Shown here: positions 1-13,770 of the stretch, one piece after another | Position numbering within the stretch: position 1 is the stretch's first letter | Layout: every line of letters begins with the position of its first letter | NCBI GenBank assembly: GCA_029718625.1 | Contig: CM056391.1 | Location: forward strand, 21,825,305-21,889,304 | Origin: Synaphobranchus kaupii | Taxonomy: Eukaryota; Chordata; Actinopteri; Anguilliformes; Synaphobranchidae | Reading direction: 5' to 3' | Length of the DNA: 64,000 nucleotides | The notes under the pieces: generated by a model | Told to the model about the DNA's origin: nothing | The model's input: only the letters and a program-made list of their open reading frames with translations | The model's database searches: none | Position numbers and translations under genes: made by a program

Positions 1-2799
1 CCATGTTATATGTCTAGGTTTCTATTGAATTATTTTTTTTGCCTTTATGCAAATGACTCTCATGTCAGCTGTACATGTTCTTCCTTCTAACCCACAAAAG
101 TCTGCTGCTTTTCTCTTATTTCTAACTCGGCTCTTATGCTACGCCAGGGCTATCAGTCTGTCAGTTTAATTATGTGGGGGTCTTTGACCCTCCAGTGAGG
201 TTGTATTCTTTATCGTGTTAAATAAATTGTTACCTTTGTTAGAAGCATAGAGACGTTCTGTAATCATAACTGACTGTGAAGTGCAGAGGCCACTTGTCTG
301 TGAGCAACATGGTGTCTGATGGGACAGATGTTCCAGCACTGCTGGTCCGATGCTACCACTGCTGTTCCCAGTATGGTACAGTCCATATGGCAGAAAGAGA
401 GTGTAAAACAGAATACAACATAGCTGTATCCCCCAAAACAAGGCGCTTCTAAACCTAATCTCTTTGCTGAAATAGCATCAAACAATATTCCCATTACTGT
501 GTTATATTTCCTCAGCCAAAGCCTACCAACATTAAAACGGACACGTATACCCACAGTGGAATCATTTTAAAACCACAGGCTACTAAGGTGAAAACTGGAG
601 ATGCATGGTGATAAATTAGCTTTTGGCTTTCCTATATCCTTCCCAGAGGAGGATTTGCTTATGTTGATCCCGCCATCTCCGCTCCGCCGGGAGTCTCATT
701 AACAACCACGGATGCCCTCTCAATACGGGACCATGCTCCCGGAAGAAGTGCTCTGACCCACGGCTCAGTATGCCCTGTGACTGCTCTCCTGAGACAATGC
801 CTCTGGGAATGTAGCGCTCTGTTCCGTCTAAGAATTCCTGTTGGAATTCGAGAAAGGAAAAGAATCCCCAGATGCACAGGCCCTGGGATGATTCATTGTG
901 AAGCCACGATTTTATCCGAGAATGCAGAATCCGTGGTGTGCTGACGTGTCATCATCTTCATCAACATATATGCTTTTTTTGTATTAGAAAAATGAAAATA
1001 TTGATTTTCTATCTCAGTCCACATCATGAGTTGCCAGTGGTGACTTTTGTTTTATCTCGTATGCAATATACATCTTTGTGTTTCTTTGGGATGAAAGGAT
1101 ATTTCAGCTTGGACGTAGACATTGTGGAACATTTATCTTGCTAAACTGGGACAATGGGGAGCATAAATACTGCTTCCTATTGACATACTGTCCTAGAACA
1201 CCAGCGGAAAATGAACAGGTACAATCCTGTTCGTTTTTCCTGACGGCCACTGTTCTTTTATGGACTATGAGCAGCTAAGCAATGGCTCTACCCAGCTTTT
1301 GAGTCTCACAGTGTCCAACCTTCGCATCCACTCTGCCAGATCCAATGTTTAAGAACCCTGGATTTCTGTCAACAGTATGCCATAGATTGAATTGGAACGA
1401 TTTACCCAAGAAATCCAGTTTACTCTTGTAATCCTCTATTGTGCTGTATATTCTGCAGGGTTTATAAATAGAACTGTATACGGTATAATAAATGTATTGC
1501 ATAAATTACGGAAAGGAAAGTAATATATACAATAGAATCAAGTGAGACCAGCTCCTGTGATCAGTGAAAGAGGAGATATTTCTGCCTTGAGTGTACTTAG
1601 CTGAGTGTACTTAGTACTTACAGTACTTAGCTGCGAAGCTGCTGACATCACAACAGGGTGCAGCCATTAGTTTGCTTGCTCCTCCATGGCTGTGTTTCGC
1701 TTACTGTCCCGTGTTGATTTCTCTTTTGTCTGTTGCAGTGTGTGAAAACTGTTCTGATTCTTTTTGTGTTATAACATACTGTTATGTGTACTTAAAACAG
1801 ACAGCAGGGGTATGGAGCTAATGAATACGAAGCTTTTTTTTAAATCTTTGATGTCCAAAAGGCCCGGTAAAAGTCATCACTATGATCAGAATGGTAATTA
1901 CATCCTGTAAATTAATATCCCAAACCACATCAAAGAATATGGATGCTACTGCACTGCATTGACTAGAAAGTGCAGTGCCGTGGAGGACGGTTTGTACACA
2001 GCAGGGGCAATCCCTCCTGTTTTCCTGTTCTTTGTGTGAACTTAAAAATAATGACCATCCTGTAAGGATGACCTCCTTTTTTTTCACCCCATCTTTTAAA
2101 ATATGTACCAGCTAGAGTGTGGCAAACTGAGCGCTCTGTTTTTTTCACCAGGATGAGGAATGCACAGTTCGAGTACAGGGATTACGTTACATACCACTGG
2201 TCGCGCTGCATGCCCGATGCACACAGGGAACATCCCCTGGAACAGAATGATTGGTTACACCGGCAGCGCACTAAACTTATATCGAATGCATTGAAGGTTA
2301 GATAGCAGAACAGAGAATCAGGGAATTATAAAGAATAAAATGGAAGAAATACTTTTTGGACAGAATGAATATAATGTAAAAATCCAAAGAAACGTGTTAA
2401 GAAAGGCAGTGTACCCTGCACATGATCGAGAAGTAAATAAAGGTGGGGTTTTTTTGCATAAAACTTCCTGCGGGGATATTGCATTCGTTAGAATACATCT
2501 GTTAAGAGGCCATTACTGTTGGAAAAGCCAAATTATGATGAAGAAATGAGGCGAGAGGAGGCTGGGCTTGTTAAGCTGCCTCTCTGCACTGCCCCCCTGG
2601 GGACGGCTCTGTCAATCCCGTTGCCAAACCCACCTGTGCTCCGCGGCATGACCAGGTGTCCCGGGCCCTTGGGAGCCTGGCGACGTGATGTGGTGAATAC
2701 AGATAGCGCGGCCGTGGCGGCCTGCGGTCACGGCGCCATGACAAAACACCGCGGCTCCGACAATTAATTTCTCCAAGAGGGAGAACAAACTGTGCAAAG

Positions 2800-2849
<50 letters not shown>

Positions 2850-5800
2850 TCCAAAACACACACGCTCACATTCATACACGAGATCACATTTTAATGCACG
2901 GTAAGACATGGACATGCGCATACTGTATATACTCGTGCACACAAAACGCATGCACGCATCTTCGTGAACTGTCGGTGAACTATGTGTTTTTACCTTACGT
3001 GTTTTGGTTTACGGTCGATTCTCGTGATGTTCTCCACAGACTGCAGGTATGCAGCAATCCCTCTTAGTTTTACTCCTCAGTTTACTCCTCCTGCTACCGT
3101 TCCTCGAGTGCATTGGTGTCTTCGCTGTAATTTTCTGCGCTTCCTCCGATTCGCCCGTGACTTGTACTCGCTCTGTATGCAGACTCCGTACGTGCTCTTT
3201 TCAACGGAGCGGAAAGGATTGTGATTGTTTTCCTGAGATCTTCTTAGTATGCTGCGTTCTCATCAGGGGGACAGCGGAGAGAAGGGGCTCCTGACATCTC
3301 TCGCCCTTGTGTAGTGTGTTCGCTCGAGGAGTCTCAGGATGCCTTGCTTTTGATATGACTTCCTCTTCCCTTTCGTTGTACAAAGTGACAGCTGTGTTTC
3401 CTCAGAAAATCACAAGCACAAAAAGCTTTGTCGGACCTCTCACTCAGCCTGCGATTTATCCCTCCGTATATTTCCTCAACCTGGTCTTATTCGGCGTCCT
3501 TTTTCCCCCGCTGCTGAAGCCATTGGGTACAAAACTGTAAGTTTGAAAAGATAAATTTGTCTGTGTGATTGACAGGGGCTGAATGAAGGTGGAGCGGCAT
3601 TCACCAGTATCCGTTTCCTGCCTGCATTGTCACCTGCCAACAATGGTCAGAGGATGCAGTCTCTGAGCTCAAAGTAGATCTCCCTGCCTATACACAGGGA
3701 GCCATCACTGCCTCCACAATCATTTTACCACAGGCCACCCTGCAGAAACTCACGCTCTCCTCAAATGAGCGGTGGAGGAGTTATATCAGCATTGCAAGCG
3801 CCCAAACTGTTATCTCTTTGTTACGAGTTTACGCAGCTTTTTTTTTTTATGATCGCTATAAATTTCTGTCAGAGTGAAGCTTAAAAAGAAGATAAGGTCA
3901 CTCACACTCTGTGTACTGAAATGGTTTAAGCCAATCAATTTCCACAGGTTTTTTTTTTTCCTGCAAACTTTTTTTTCAAAACTGTTGTTTGTTTTCTCTG
4001 GCATCCGGCGGTCATATCGTGAGCACTACAAACATAAGGGGAATGGCATTTGGAAAAACTGTTAATTATGTTTGGCCCTTCGCTTCTGGTTAGATAGCGG
4101 AATGCTCTCTCTTCATGATAAAACGAGGGGGTGTGTTGTGCAAACACTGGGCGAGAAGTGTTACGTCATGTAGAATTTCCGTCACTGGCAGTTGGAGACA
4201 GCATGGCTTCATTAATGCCAAAGGCAGTAAGCCTAAGTTTGCAGAAAGCACTGGAAGCTTTGACCGTGTTATGATTGCGGGATTAACCTTATCGGCAGAT
4301 AGACGGATTTGTACCGAACAACATCATTGGTTAACGATTCCTCTGAAATAGTTTTGTTTTTATTGACTTTAAAATGCAAATGGGTCAGGGGTGTAAAAGT
4401 ACTTTGTGCTCCCCAAAGGTCGAGACAAGTGTGTGGCTCTAGATACTGTAGGAGCTGTGTTGGTGGACAGTATTGGTTGAACAATTAGATGAAGTGCTGT
4501 ATCGCCAAAACTGTTGCAGAAACTGCAGAAATGACATTTTACAATATAGTCTCAGAAGGTGTTTGTATTATTTATATGTACACTGGCTACATTTAACCTG
4601 TACATGTGGAGAGCTCACATAATCATATTGTGTAAGCCTTAAGTGAAAATTGGCAATTTTGTATGGATTTGCTCAATGATAATGTGCAAATGTGAAAGCA
4701 TTCATGTGTGACCACAGAATCCATTATTTTTTTATGAACAGATAAAAATATTAACATTTATGTTCTGCCGTTTCAGGGAGAATGCCGTTGCTCTTGCAAA
4801 CAGTATTCCAAGAAGATGGACCACCGTTCTTCAGAAAGTAAGAGCATATTATTCTGGTTGTAGCACTGCATGTACTGTACTTTTGATAAGTTTGTTGTCA
4901 TTGTGTCACCTGCTTTTGTCAGGAAGTCTCTTTTAAAATGTCTGTGTAGACTGTGCTTAAAACCAGTTAACTGCACTTTACAACATTCTATATAACACTA
5001 AGCCTATACTTGCCATTTCTAATTACAGGAGAGTCTGATTGAAAGTAATAATAGCATTCTGAAATACAGTCACATAGGGACAAAATGGCAACTCTCAAGT
5101 TTCCTGATGCATTATTTATTGACAACCCACCCTTTCCCAGTTGGGGGTTGAAATCCCACATTAGTTTCCGCTCATATTGATTTTAAACCATACGATCATG
5201 ATCCTTGTTGGAGCCAGGGCCCATTGACCATGTGTGGCAGATATTCTGTGCTGTTCACTGCTCTGTAATGATTTTCTGAAGCCCCATCTAAGACTCATCT
5301 GCTTTCCATTAACCAAGCTCTGTTTTCTGTCACTGTATGGCCTGAAAGCTGAATAGATCAGTGTCAATCACACTATTTTATTTTGAAAAACTCAGTCCTT
5401 GCTGGAAAATAGTTTTTTTTTCTTCAATTGGTTATTTTGAGGTTTACTCACTAGTAGTTTTTTAGTTTTAGCTTAATTATGATGTACGTAGGTTACATGA
5501 TACTGTAAAGCCCAGTATTCTCTGGCCATATTGGGAAAAGTCTTTGGGAAAGCAAATTCTAGCGTAAATGGTTTTTGTTCTCACGTTTGGCTTGAAAACG
5601 AAAACTTGAAAACGAAAACAAAACTTGATTTCAGAAAATTATCCATCCAGTATGCCTGAGTTGTGCCTGAGTTGTGTAGACTCTCCCTTTGAAGAACAAG
5701 AAGGATGCCTTATATATGTCTGTGCCTTGGTGTTTCTATCTGTTGCCCTTGATTATAGTTCAGTCTGAATACATTAACCCCCTTGTATGTTTCAACAGCG

Positions 5801-6027
5801 AACTGAAATTGCCATAGCAGGATGTGTGTCAGTCAGTGTGTAGCTGGAGGCAAATATGTTTATCTCTTGATGGAAATACGTGCATAACTGTGAAGAAAAC
5901 ATGATCTACCTATCCCTGAGCCATAGTTCCCTGTAAATAACACAAGACTGTAACATTAAAGAGGCTGGGCCACCTCTTTTAAAACACACACGCCAACACA
6001 GTTTTCTCAGTAATATAGGCCATGATA
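1..6027. other. Intergenic stretch, no gene recognised
   Basis: I see no convincing exon or RNA gene. Open frames are short and match no family I know. A GC-rich, CpG-containing patch lies at about 2560-2765, directly before a CA microsatellite. Its splice-like signals are not good enough to call an exon. The rest is AT-rich sequence with homopolymer runs. Confidence 0.6.
2801..2845. repeat. (CA)n microsatellite
   Basis: This is an uninterrupted CA dinucleotide tract of about 22 units. It makes artificial Cys-Val or Thr-His frames on the two strands, which are not genes. Confidence 0.97.
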
Positions 6028-6955
6028 GGCGTCAGGAAAGCAAAGAAGAATAATTTTTCTGTGAGGGTGAAATTGAAATGCTTCTGAATGAAGTGAGCTT
6101 TTTGGGGGGCGGGGGTAGTTGTGGTAGCATCTCAAAAGGCGCTATGTGGCAGATAACCAGGGGTGTAATAGTGCTTCCTCTGAATAATGAACTATAGCCA
6201 AGACTAAAAAAAGAAAATAATCCTTCACAAAAAAAGTTCTGGTGGTACAGGTGGAGGAAAGGACATCCCGGACCTCTCACCTGCAGACTATAGGATGGGG
6301 GGTATCATTTGGAAAGAGGTCTTCTCGTCTAATAAAGCTAGATTGGCCATTCTTAAAAAAAATAGAAAATCGTTACATTTTTGTTACGGCTTTCATACCA
6401 CATGACTGGTAATTAGTAATTGTGGTCATATGGCTGTCTCCATTTTAACCGGCTCATGATTCATTCCATTTAGGCTACATGAGCAACTAATAGAAGTGTC
6501 TAATTTAAAAAACAACTTATTAAAAAATCTTATTCAGATACTATTTTTGCTAATTTGGCTACGCAACATATACGTCTGGAGCTGTCACGCAGATAGGTCA
6601 AGTGCGTTTTAAAATATTGCCCAGATACATTAACGGCTTTTAATGTTTTCGCAAATGGAATGCCTTGGACGTCACTTCGCCCTTTTTCCGATCAGCTACT
6701 CATTTATGGCGAAATCAGATTTTTAAGCTCCATAGAGCACATTTTTGTTTTTCATCCGTTGACTTTGAACAAAAGTTATTTTTTTCATTATTTAGGCTGC
6801 ACAACTATTGTGCCCTCGCTGTTCATTGCATGGAATGTAGGCTAACGGTGCCTCACCACTGGAAAAAAGCATACGCAAAGTCAAGAGCTGTTGCGAGATT
6901 TCATTATACCATACCCCATCAGATTTGAACATACGCATGAATGAGAAATGAGGGC
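6028..6955 (+). repeat. Dispersed repeat, copy 1 of an inverted pair
   Basis: Large parts match, in reverse complement, the block at 29401-30159. Shared landmarks are the segment around TGTGAGGGTGAAATTG (6060), the block around GAAATCAGATTTTTAAGCTC (6710), the TGCACAACTATTGTGCCCTC segment (6800) and the right edge near CATGAATGAGAAATGAGG. The outer edges resemble each other (GGCCCTCATT and GGGCCACATT in the same sense), which suggests a TIR DNA transposon. This copy carries extra sequence at about 6270-6480. The family is not identified and the left edge is approximate. Confidence 0.6.
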
Positions 6956-7169
6956 CACTGTCTATAGGGATCAATGTACAATCTGTGGTCTACATAACAA
7001 TGTACATGATGGAATTCTAAAGAACTGGCATCCAATACTTACCTAACCAGTTGCCTCTTAAAGATAATGCCATAAATAAATGCTGGATAATGACAACAAT
7101 TTCATTCAAGATTAGTTCAAGACTTAACTAAAGGACAAAAATGCAATATAATATAAAACTAATTCCACA

Positions 7170-7725
7170 ATTAAAGATTAAAGAAATGGAGGAATGACTG
7201 GGCTGGTCCTATTTTGTTCAACCGTTATTTTAGTAATAAAATAGGACTATTATCCTCTTTAGTAATATACAATTCAACATCCTTACTAACGTGAAGGATC
7301 CAAAGGACAGATGGATATTAGGGGACATAACGGTCGACAGCCTATGCTTATTCCTGATTAACCTCTATGCCCCCAATTCTTATGTTCCATAATTTTTTGA
7401 GAATTTATCAGACACATTTATACAGAATCTTAATGTTAGGAGATTTTACACTGAGATGGAGTCTATTGTGACCAGCTCAGGGAACCGCTCTCTCGCCCCT
7501 GAGCATTGACCGCAGTCAAGGAGATTATGGCCCCTTTAGATTTAGTTGACTCAACAATCCAAACAAGACTTATATACATGGCAAAGGAAATAACCAGCTA
7601 GCCGTATTGACTATTTTCACTCTTCCTTTTCAGTCAGTCCTAGGATATCCAAAGCATTTAAATTGCAGAACATTTACGTTCAGATCATTCAGTCATCACG
7701 GTACAGCTTCGACATGAAGAATCTA
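7170..7725 (+). mobile_element. LINE fragment, endonuclease region (decayed)
   Basis: Frame-shifted translation gives pieces typical of the apurinic endonuclease of L1-like LINEs: DRWILGDITVDSL with LINLYAPNS (about 7310-7380), then SRIDYF (about 7600), then a remnant of the final histidine motif region (about 7690-7715). Stops and frameshifts break it, so it codes for nothing now. It ends exactly at the TA where the next Tc1 element sits, so the Tc1 probably landed in the LINE. I do not recognise its continuation on the far side. Assignment to the L1/Tx1 side of the LINEs is inference. Confidence 0.55.
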
Positions 7726-8268
7726 CACTGCCCGGCCAAAAAAAAAGTCGCCATTGCACCCGTCATGCATAGTGCCCACTGTACAAGCCTCTGGAGGCAG
7801 TGTTATGATCTGGGGTTGCTTCTGTTGGTCAGGTCTAGGCTCAGCAAAATTATGCAGCAATAAAATGAAGTCAGCGAAGTACCTGAATGTACTGAATGAC
7901 CAGGTTATCCCATCAATGGGCATATGCCAGGATGACAATGCCAAGATTCATCGGGCTCAAATTGTGAAAGAGTGGTTCAGGGAGCATGAGGAATCATTTT
8001 AACACATGAATTAGCCACCAGATTCCTGGCCTTAACCCCATTGAAAGTCTTTGGGATGTGCTGGAGAACACTTTACGGAGTGGTTCGACTCTCCCGTCGT
8101 CAATACAAGATCTCAGCCAAAAACTTTTGCTACTCTGAATGGAAATAAATGTTGTGACATTGCATAAGGTTGTCGAAACAATGCCACGACAAATGCGCGC
8201 CGTAATCAAAGCTAAAGGCGGTCCAACGAAATATTAGAGTGTGCGACTTCTTTTTTGGCCGGGCAGTG
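7726..8268 (+). mobile_element. Tc1-like transposon, internally deleted copy
   Basis: The 543-bp element has terminal inverted repeats beginning CACTGCCCGGCCAAAAAAA and ending in TTTTTTGGCCGGGCAGTG, with TA on both sides as expected for Tc1/mariner insertion. Inside are remnants of a transposase: [21 protein letters not shown], and a frame-shifted piece of the C-terminal end. Stops at about 8001 and 8013 break the frame. The DNA-binding half is missing. An inverted relative lies at 10997-11617. Confidence 0.88.
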
Positions 8269-10996
8269 TATAAGAGGTGTTCACCGTTCACTTCCTTTTC
8301 ATACAGCCCTTACACCTTAGAGATGAGCCACTGAGTTAAGTGTTATATCACAATGCCTTGTCTTATCCTGTCAGGTCTCTATGAGAGTGAAATGGTATTG
8401 CGTTAATGGGGACAGATGGTCTGGTGAGAAAGAAGTAAGAGTTTGTTCTAAGGTCAAGTGTACTCAATGGGGTTCCTAACACATAACTTTAATAGTATGT
8501 AAGCCACAGCTATCTGCTCTGCTCCTTGGGGATTCGGTGTTGTAGTGCAGCTTACACTATGATTCCCTTTCAGTTGTCTGAGCTGCAGGGATAACAGATC
8601 CTTCTTAAAGACCATGGGCACTTTTTGTTTCTCTCGTGTTATAAATCCAACTTAATGGCTGTCTAATGACACACAAACCCTTCAGGTGAAGCTTTAATTT
8701 AACTTATAATTTTCTTTAACAGGTATTAGAGCCGCAACAGCATCTGTTTCAGACGTCAGTGTTCTGAAGCTTCAGAATCTCTAAAAACATCTGATTAGTC
8801 CAGTTTGATGTATTTGTGCTATTGCAATTTGTGCTATAACTAATGTGTATTATTATACACTAATGTGTATAATAATGTATTTGTGCTATTTTTTCTGTAT
8901 TTGAAATATCATAGAAATCTACAAGACTGTCCGAGCTGAGCCATTAAAGCCAACAAGTTTCATTAGCTTCATTTTGTAAACAGTAGACACTGAAAAATCG
9001 TCATACGCCAAACATACAGTATGTATAAATTATATTGTTTCTTTTAGCATCATGTTTTTGAAGCCAAAGCATCCCACTGAGAAACATGCTATTGAACTTT
9101 TATAATTTTCCCTCATATACAAGGACAGATGGCTGGCTGTTTGCTTTTTAATTAAATAAGTATCAATACATTGATGAAAATGTCCTTTATTCAATTAGGG
9201 TTGTCCTCTTGACATGTTTATTCAGCAGTCGGTCTTACTTATTCAATATGTCTCCTGTCCATCTCTTGTTTCACAGGCCATATTTATTTTTTATTTTTTT
9301 TGCCTGCCTTACATTACACTGCTCATCAGCTTATACCAGCCTGTACTAACACAGTTAAATATCGCCTGTGTTTTAAATGTAACCACAGCTACAGCAGGAT
9401 GATATATTGCAAGTTCATGAAGCCTAAAGACTGAATGTCGAACATACACACAGATGGCCCTGGTCTATCACGTGTCAGACATGTTAATTGTTGGAATTTT
9501 TATGTAGTTGGTTTGATTTACAAAAGGTAGGAAGCTCTGTCTCCTACATGTAGATGAGCATAAATGAATGGTTTCTGATATTTTTGTGTTTTCCAGTAAA
9601 ATGCATTAAAACGGGTGCGTTCCTCTTTTAGTAATTTGCAACTTTAGATTATTATTTGTCTGGGTTCAATATTGTACTATACTGCTGTTCATTACTGCCT
9701 GTTTTATATCCGTGACAATAACTTTTATTTAAATGGTTATACCAGGCTGAAGGTTTTCTTGCATTGGTTTGGAACAAAATCTGATAATTAAGGGTTCGCA
9801 CTTTAAAAACTGTGGTTTTGATATTTGGAGAGACATCTCCTACAGAGTGGACAGTTCTCTATCACATTTGAAATTTAATTTTCACCACCACCCTGAATAA
9901 TTGCCATCCTATGCACTGTGGTATTCAGAGTTTGTGTGGAAATAAAATGGAACATAGCATAAAGCATAAAGGGAAAGAGAAATCAAACCCAGCTGCCTAA
10001 AAGGCTGCTAATCCTCCCCTCAATCCGTTCCTAGAACTGAGAGGCATTTGTGTGTTGTATTTAGAGGGGGGTGATACAAACAGGAAGTGAGGGGGATCCT
10101 TGCAATGGGATTTCCGCTACAATGAGTGTCATATTCAGAAGATAAATGAACTCTGTATTGTTTGTGACTGGATTATGGTCCGTTTCCTGCCCTCCACCCT
10201 CTGGCTGGCCTTAGTAGTGAAGCTTTATCTGCACACCCCATAAATATTTCATATCATAAAGAATTATGAAAATGAAAACCATTGACGTGGCTTTTGTGGC
10301 TAATGTTGGAAATGCAGAGGCCATGAGGGAAACATATAGATATATCCTGATGATTTATCTTTTGCCTATTTTTGCCGGCATTATCAAACGTGCAGATTTC
10401 AAATCTGATAGTTCCATCTGACTGTTTATCTCCACTCTTTGACAGTTTAAAATGCTATCTTGTTTTCAGCTTTTACTGCATCAGGCACGCACAAGGCTCC
10501 TGTCTGCTGTTGGGTCAGCATTACTGGACCACTGGAGGAATGTTCATGTCAAAAAGGCTTGAGGACAGCGTAAGGCCTTGTGTCCCTTGGCCTTCTGTTC
10601 ACCACTACTACTGCAGTGACAATCAGTCCAATTTGAATTAAGTTGAAGTTGCATAAAAATAGAAATGCCGTGCTAAGAACTAAAGGTCAAAGTGCTCGTG
10701 GTTATATGTGCAAAGGTAATGTAGTGTAGAGAGTAAATATGCATATATGTCATATCATATAGCTGTCATGTTCAGGACCCTGTTACACACTTCAATAAGG
10801 GAAACCTCTAATGTCTGTGGTGTAGAAGCATAGAGTATACTGTCAAGATTCATTGATATGTTGTACCAATTGGCTTGATTGACTGACTAGAATTTTGCGG
10901 AAATACAGTAGCATTATTTATAACTACAATAATAAAGTAACAGTCAAAATTGTTGCTGCAAGTAGCAATTAAGGGGGACATGCACAAAGAGGAATA
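8269..10996. other. Intergenic stretch, nothing recognised
   Basis: This is AT-rich single-copy-looking sequence without supported genes. A local duplication of TATTTGTGCTATT occurs around 8810-8890. Nothing else stands out. Confidence 0.6.
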
Positions 10997-11617
10997 CACT
11001 GCCTGGCCAAAAAATAAGTCGCACACTCTAATATTTCGTTGGACCACCTTTAGCTTTGATTACGGCGCGCATTTGTCCTGACATTGTTTCGACAACAAAC
11101 GTCACAACATTTATTTTCATCCAGAGTTGCATAAATTTTTGGCCGAGATCTTGTATTGACGACGTGAGAGTCGAACCACTCCATAAAGTCTTCTCCAGCA
11201 CATCCCAAAGACTTTCAATGGGGTTAAGGTCAGGACTCTGGTGGGTGGCCAATTAATGTGTGAAAATGATTCCTCATGCTCCCTGAACCACTCTTTCACA
11301 ATTTGAGCTCGATGAATCTTGGCATTGTCGTCCTGGAATATGCCCATTGATGGGATAACCTGGTCAGTCAATTATACATTCAGGTCCTCAGCTGACTTAA
11401 TTTTATTGCTGCATAATGTTGCTGAGCCTAGACCTCAATCCTTTATTTAAATAGGTGATCACATTGAGATTGGAATCTCTTTTTCAAGTGAGACCTATAC
11501 ATAGGTAGGACCTGACCAATTGAAGCAACCACAGATCATAACACTGCCTCCAGAGGCTTGTACAGTGGGCACTATGCATGACGGGTGCAACAGACTTTTT
11601 TTTTTGGCCAGGCAGTG
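10997..11617 (-). mobile_element. Tc1-like transposon, deleted copy in inverse orientation
   Basis: Termini CACTGCCTGGCCAAAAAAT and TTTTTTTGGCCAGGCAGTG are flanked by TA. Read on the minus strand it matches the element at 7726-8268: the GGAGGCAGTGTTATGATCTG segment, the [10 protein letters not shown] segment and the [20 protein letters not shown]-terminal region. Stops, frameshifts and a 73-bp insertion break the transposase. The catalytic region is only partly present, so it cannot be autonomous. Confidence 0.88.
11436..11508. mobile_element. 73-bp insert inside the Tc1 copy, 5-bp target duplication
   Basis: The surrounding Tc1 copy is interrupted by a short block flanked by GACCT on both sides (11431-11435 and 11509-11513). 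The same place is continuous in the sister copy near 7830. The insert contains TTTATTTAAATAGG and AATCTCTTTTTCAAGTGAGA, which resemble the repeat inserted at 22707. The family is not identified. Confidence 0.7.
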
Positions 11618-12548
11618 TAATAAAGAAGATTTGTAATTCATACATTATTAGCTGTAATTAAATGTAATTTTTAATGGTTTAATGCCTTGAAGTAGGCATG
11701 AATTCTGGCAGGAATCAAACTCTGGTCCTTTACATTTGATAGAACTTTGCAGTGAAATTTGCCAACAATGGCCTGTGCCACCAGGCAGTGTAGCTTTCAT
11801 CAGTAACCATAGGTAAATAATTTTGGGAAATGGCCGACTAGGCAATAGCAACATAATTATAGTTTTTTTTATGTATTGCCATTAAGATATATCTTGCAAA
11901 TATGTTTGAATGTATGCATTTTAGATGCATTATGCAGTACATGTGTACCAAGTTTTGTGCCAGTATATTGAACTATAGTTATTTTGACTTAAGAAGAAAA
12001 CTTTAATTGCAAGGTTCCAGCACCTCTGGTGCTTGCCTCCTAATAATAAATTGATACATTAGACATAACCATTTCAGATAGAAAGTTATACATATACAGT
12101 ACCTACATATAAACCTTATTGCACTGGTATTAGATTATCTGCATGAAACTATATAGTAAGCTTAGAAGCAATTCTTGTGTTGGTGGGCATTTTACAATGA
12201 CAGCTATGTCCGCCGGGGATCTGGGAAGCAAATACTTTTAAAAACAAGAATATCAATTCAAGCAAGCTCTAAATGGGATCTGCACACATGCTGACTGAAT
12301 TTCTCATCTCTTATTTACCCTCAACTTTTGCCCTGAAGATTTGAACAAACCATTCACTCTATTTGTATAAATATTTGATTTCTCCTGCCAATTCAGATTA
12401 GGCATTGAATAAAAAAAAACTTTACCTCACATTCTACCATTTACAGTGAAATGACCACTGTTAACCACCCGAGCAGCAAGTAAATTCTGATTTTCTGCTA
12501 TTAAATGACCGTGGTAATGATTTAATAAAAAAATTTAAAAAACCTTAA

Positions 12549-12961
12549 AGGTTGTATCAGCGATTTTGGGTGACGTCACTTCTGAAGCGAAATCCCAAAC
12601 AAACATACTTATGAATAATTATGTTATGTTTTAAAAAATAGTGTTCAAGCATCCAGAATTATAACCACGTTAATAACGTTTGTAAGAAACCAAACCGTTT
12701 GTAAATCCGTCAAGATTTCAGCGAGATAAGAGTATTAGCGTTTGTGCAGATCATTGTGATTGGTTGGAATGCTGTTTATTTTGGTTTTGAGTGGTTGGTA
12801 GTACCATTTGTTTTTGTGTACGATCTTGGAGGAGCATAGGCTGCCTACAGAGACGCGGTTTTTTGACGGCCTGCTTATGGGGCGGGCAGCTAGCGGATCG
12901 TGAGGAAAAATCAGATGAATGTGATCATTTATGTTTCCACCCAAAATCGCTGATACAACCT
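12549..12961 (+). mobile_element. 413-bp TTAA-flanked MITE, copy 1
   Basis: The terminal inverted repeat AGGTTGTATCAGCGATTTTG is flanked on both sides by TTAA, consistent with a Kolobok- or piggyBac-type target site. No transposase is present. A near-identical copy in inverse orientation lies at 27722-28131. A CpG-containing core (about 12840-12900) breaks the otherwise AT-rich sequence. Assignment to Kolobok is inference from TTAA and terminus only. Confidence 0.9.
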
Positions 12962-13355
12962 TTAAAGCTACCCTGAAATTGAATCCTCTGCAATTGATGA
13001 CATTGTCTAAAATAACAAGTATCGATGGAAGATCAGATGTTGATAGCACCTTTTCAAAATCGGGGGGCGTTTAGCACTGAATTTGTAATTTGCCATTTTC
13101 AGACCACAAAGTATGGAGAACTTTAACAGTAATTATTTATAAATAGTTACAGTCTGTAATGCACTAAAATCTCCAAAGCAATTTTTCTTCTGCAGTTTTG
13201 CTTCTCTCCATAGGAATACTCATTGGGATATCAGGCATGTTTTTTTTTTTTGCATATGCACTCCGCAATTCCGTGGAATTAAATATTATATATATACTCT
13301 TGGCAGACACTCTTGAGTGTGTGGAAAAGACACATTTTACCTTGTTGAAAGACTG

Positions 13356-13770
13356 TGTGTATGCATGTGCATTGTGTTTGCGTTAGCGCCGCTTTGCGCC
13401 GGGTGTAAGATAGGGCCCTATGTGTATGCATGTGCATTGTGTTTGCGTTAGCGCCGCTTTGCGCCGGGTGTAAGATAGGGCCCTATGTGTATGCATGTGC
13501 ATTGTGTTTGCGTTAGCGCCGCTTTGCGCCGGGTGTAAGATAGGGCCCTATGTGTATGCATGTGCATTGTGTTTGCGTTAGTGCCGCTTTGCGCCGGGTG
13601 TGAGATAGGGCCCTATGTGTATGCATGTGCATTGTGTTTGCGTTAGCGCCGCTTTGCGCCGGGTGTAAGATAGGGCCCTATGTGTATGCATGTGCATTGT
13701 GTTTGCGTTAGCGCCGCTTTGCGCCGGGTGTAAGATAGGGCCCTATGTGTATGCATGTGCATTGTGTTTG
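13356..13770. repeat. 65-bp minisatellite, about 6.4 units
   Basis: A 65-bp unit repeats head to tail with almost no variation. GCGCCGCTTTGCGCCGGGTG recurs at 13386, 13451, 13516, 13581 (variant GTGCC), 13646 and 13711. The last unit stops at TTGTGTTTG. Each unit contains GGGCCCTAT next to GGCGCAAAGCGGCGC (reverse strand), which resembles the ends of fish hAT elements. There are no spacers, so this is not a CRISPR. Confidence 0.97.

Noticed and set aside
13356..13770. CRISPR-like regular repeats
   Set aside because: The 65-bp units abut directly without unique spacers, and the DNA is vertebrate. It is a minisatellite.
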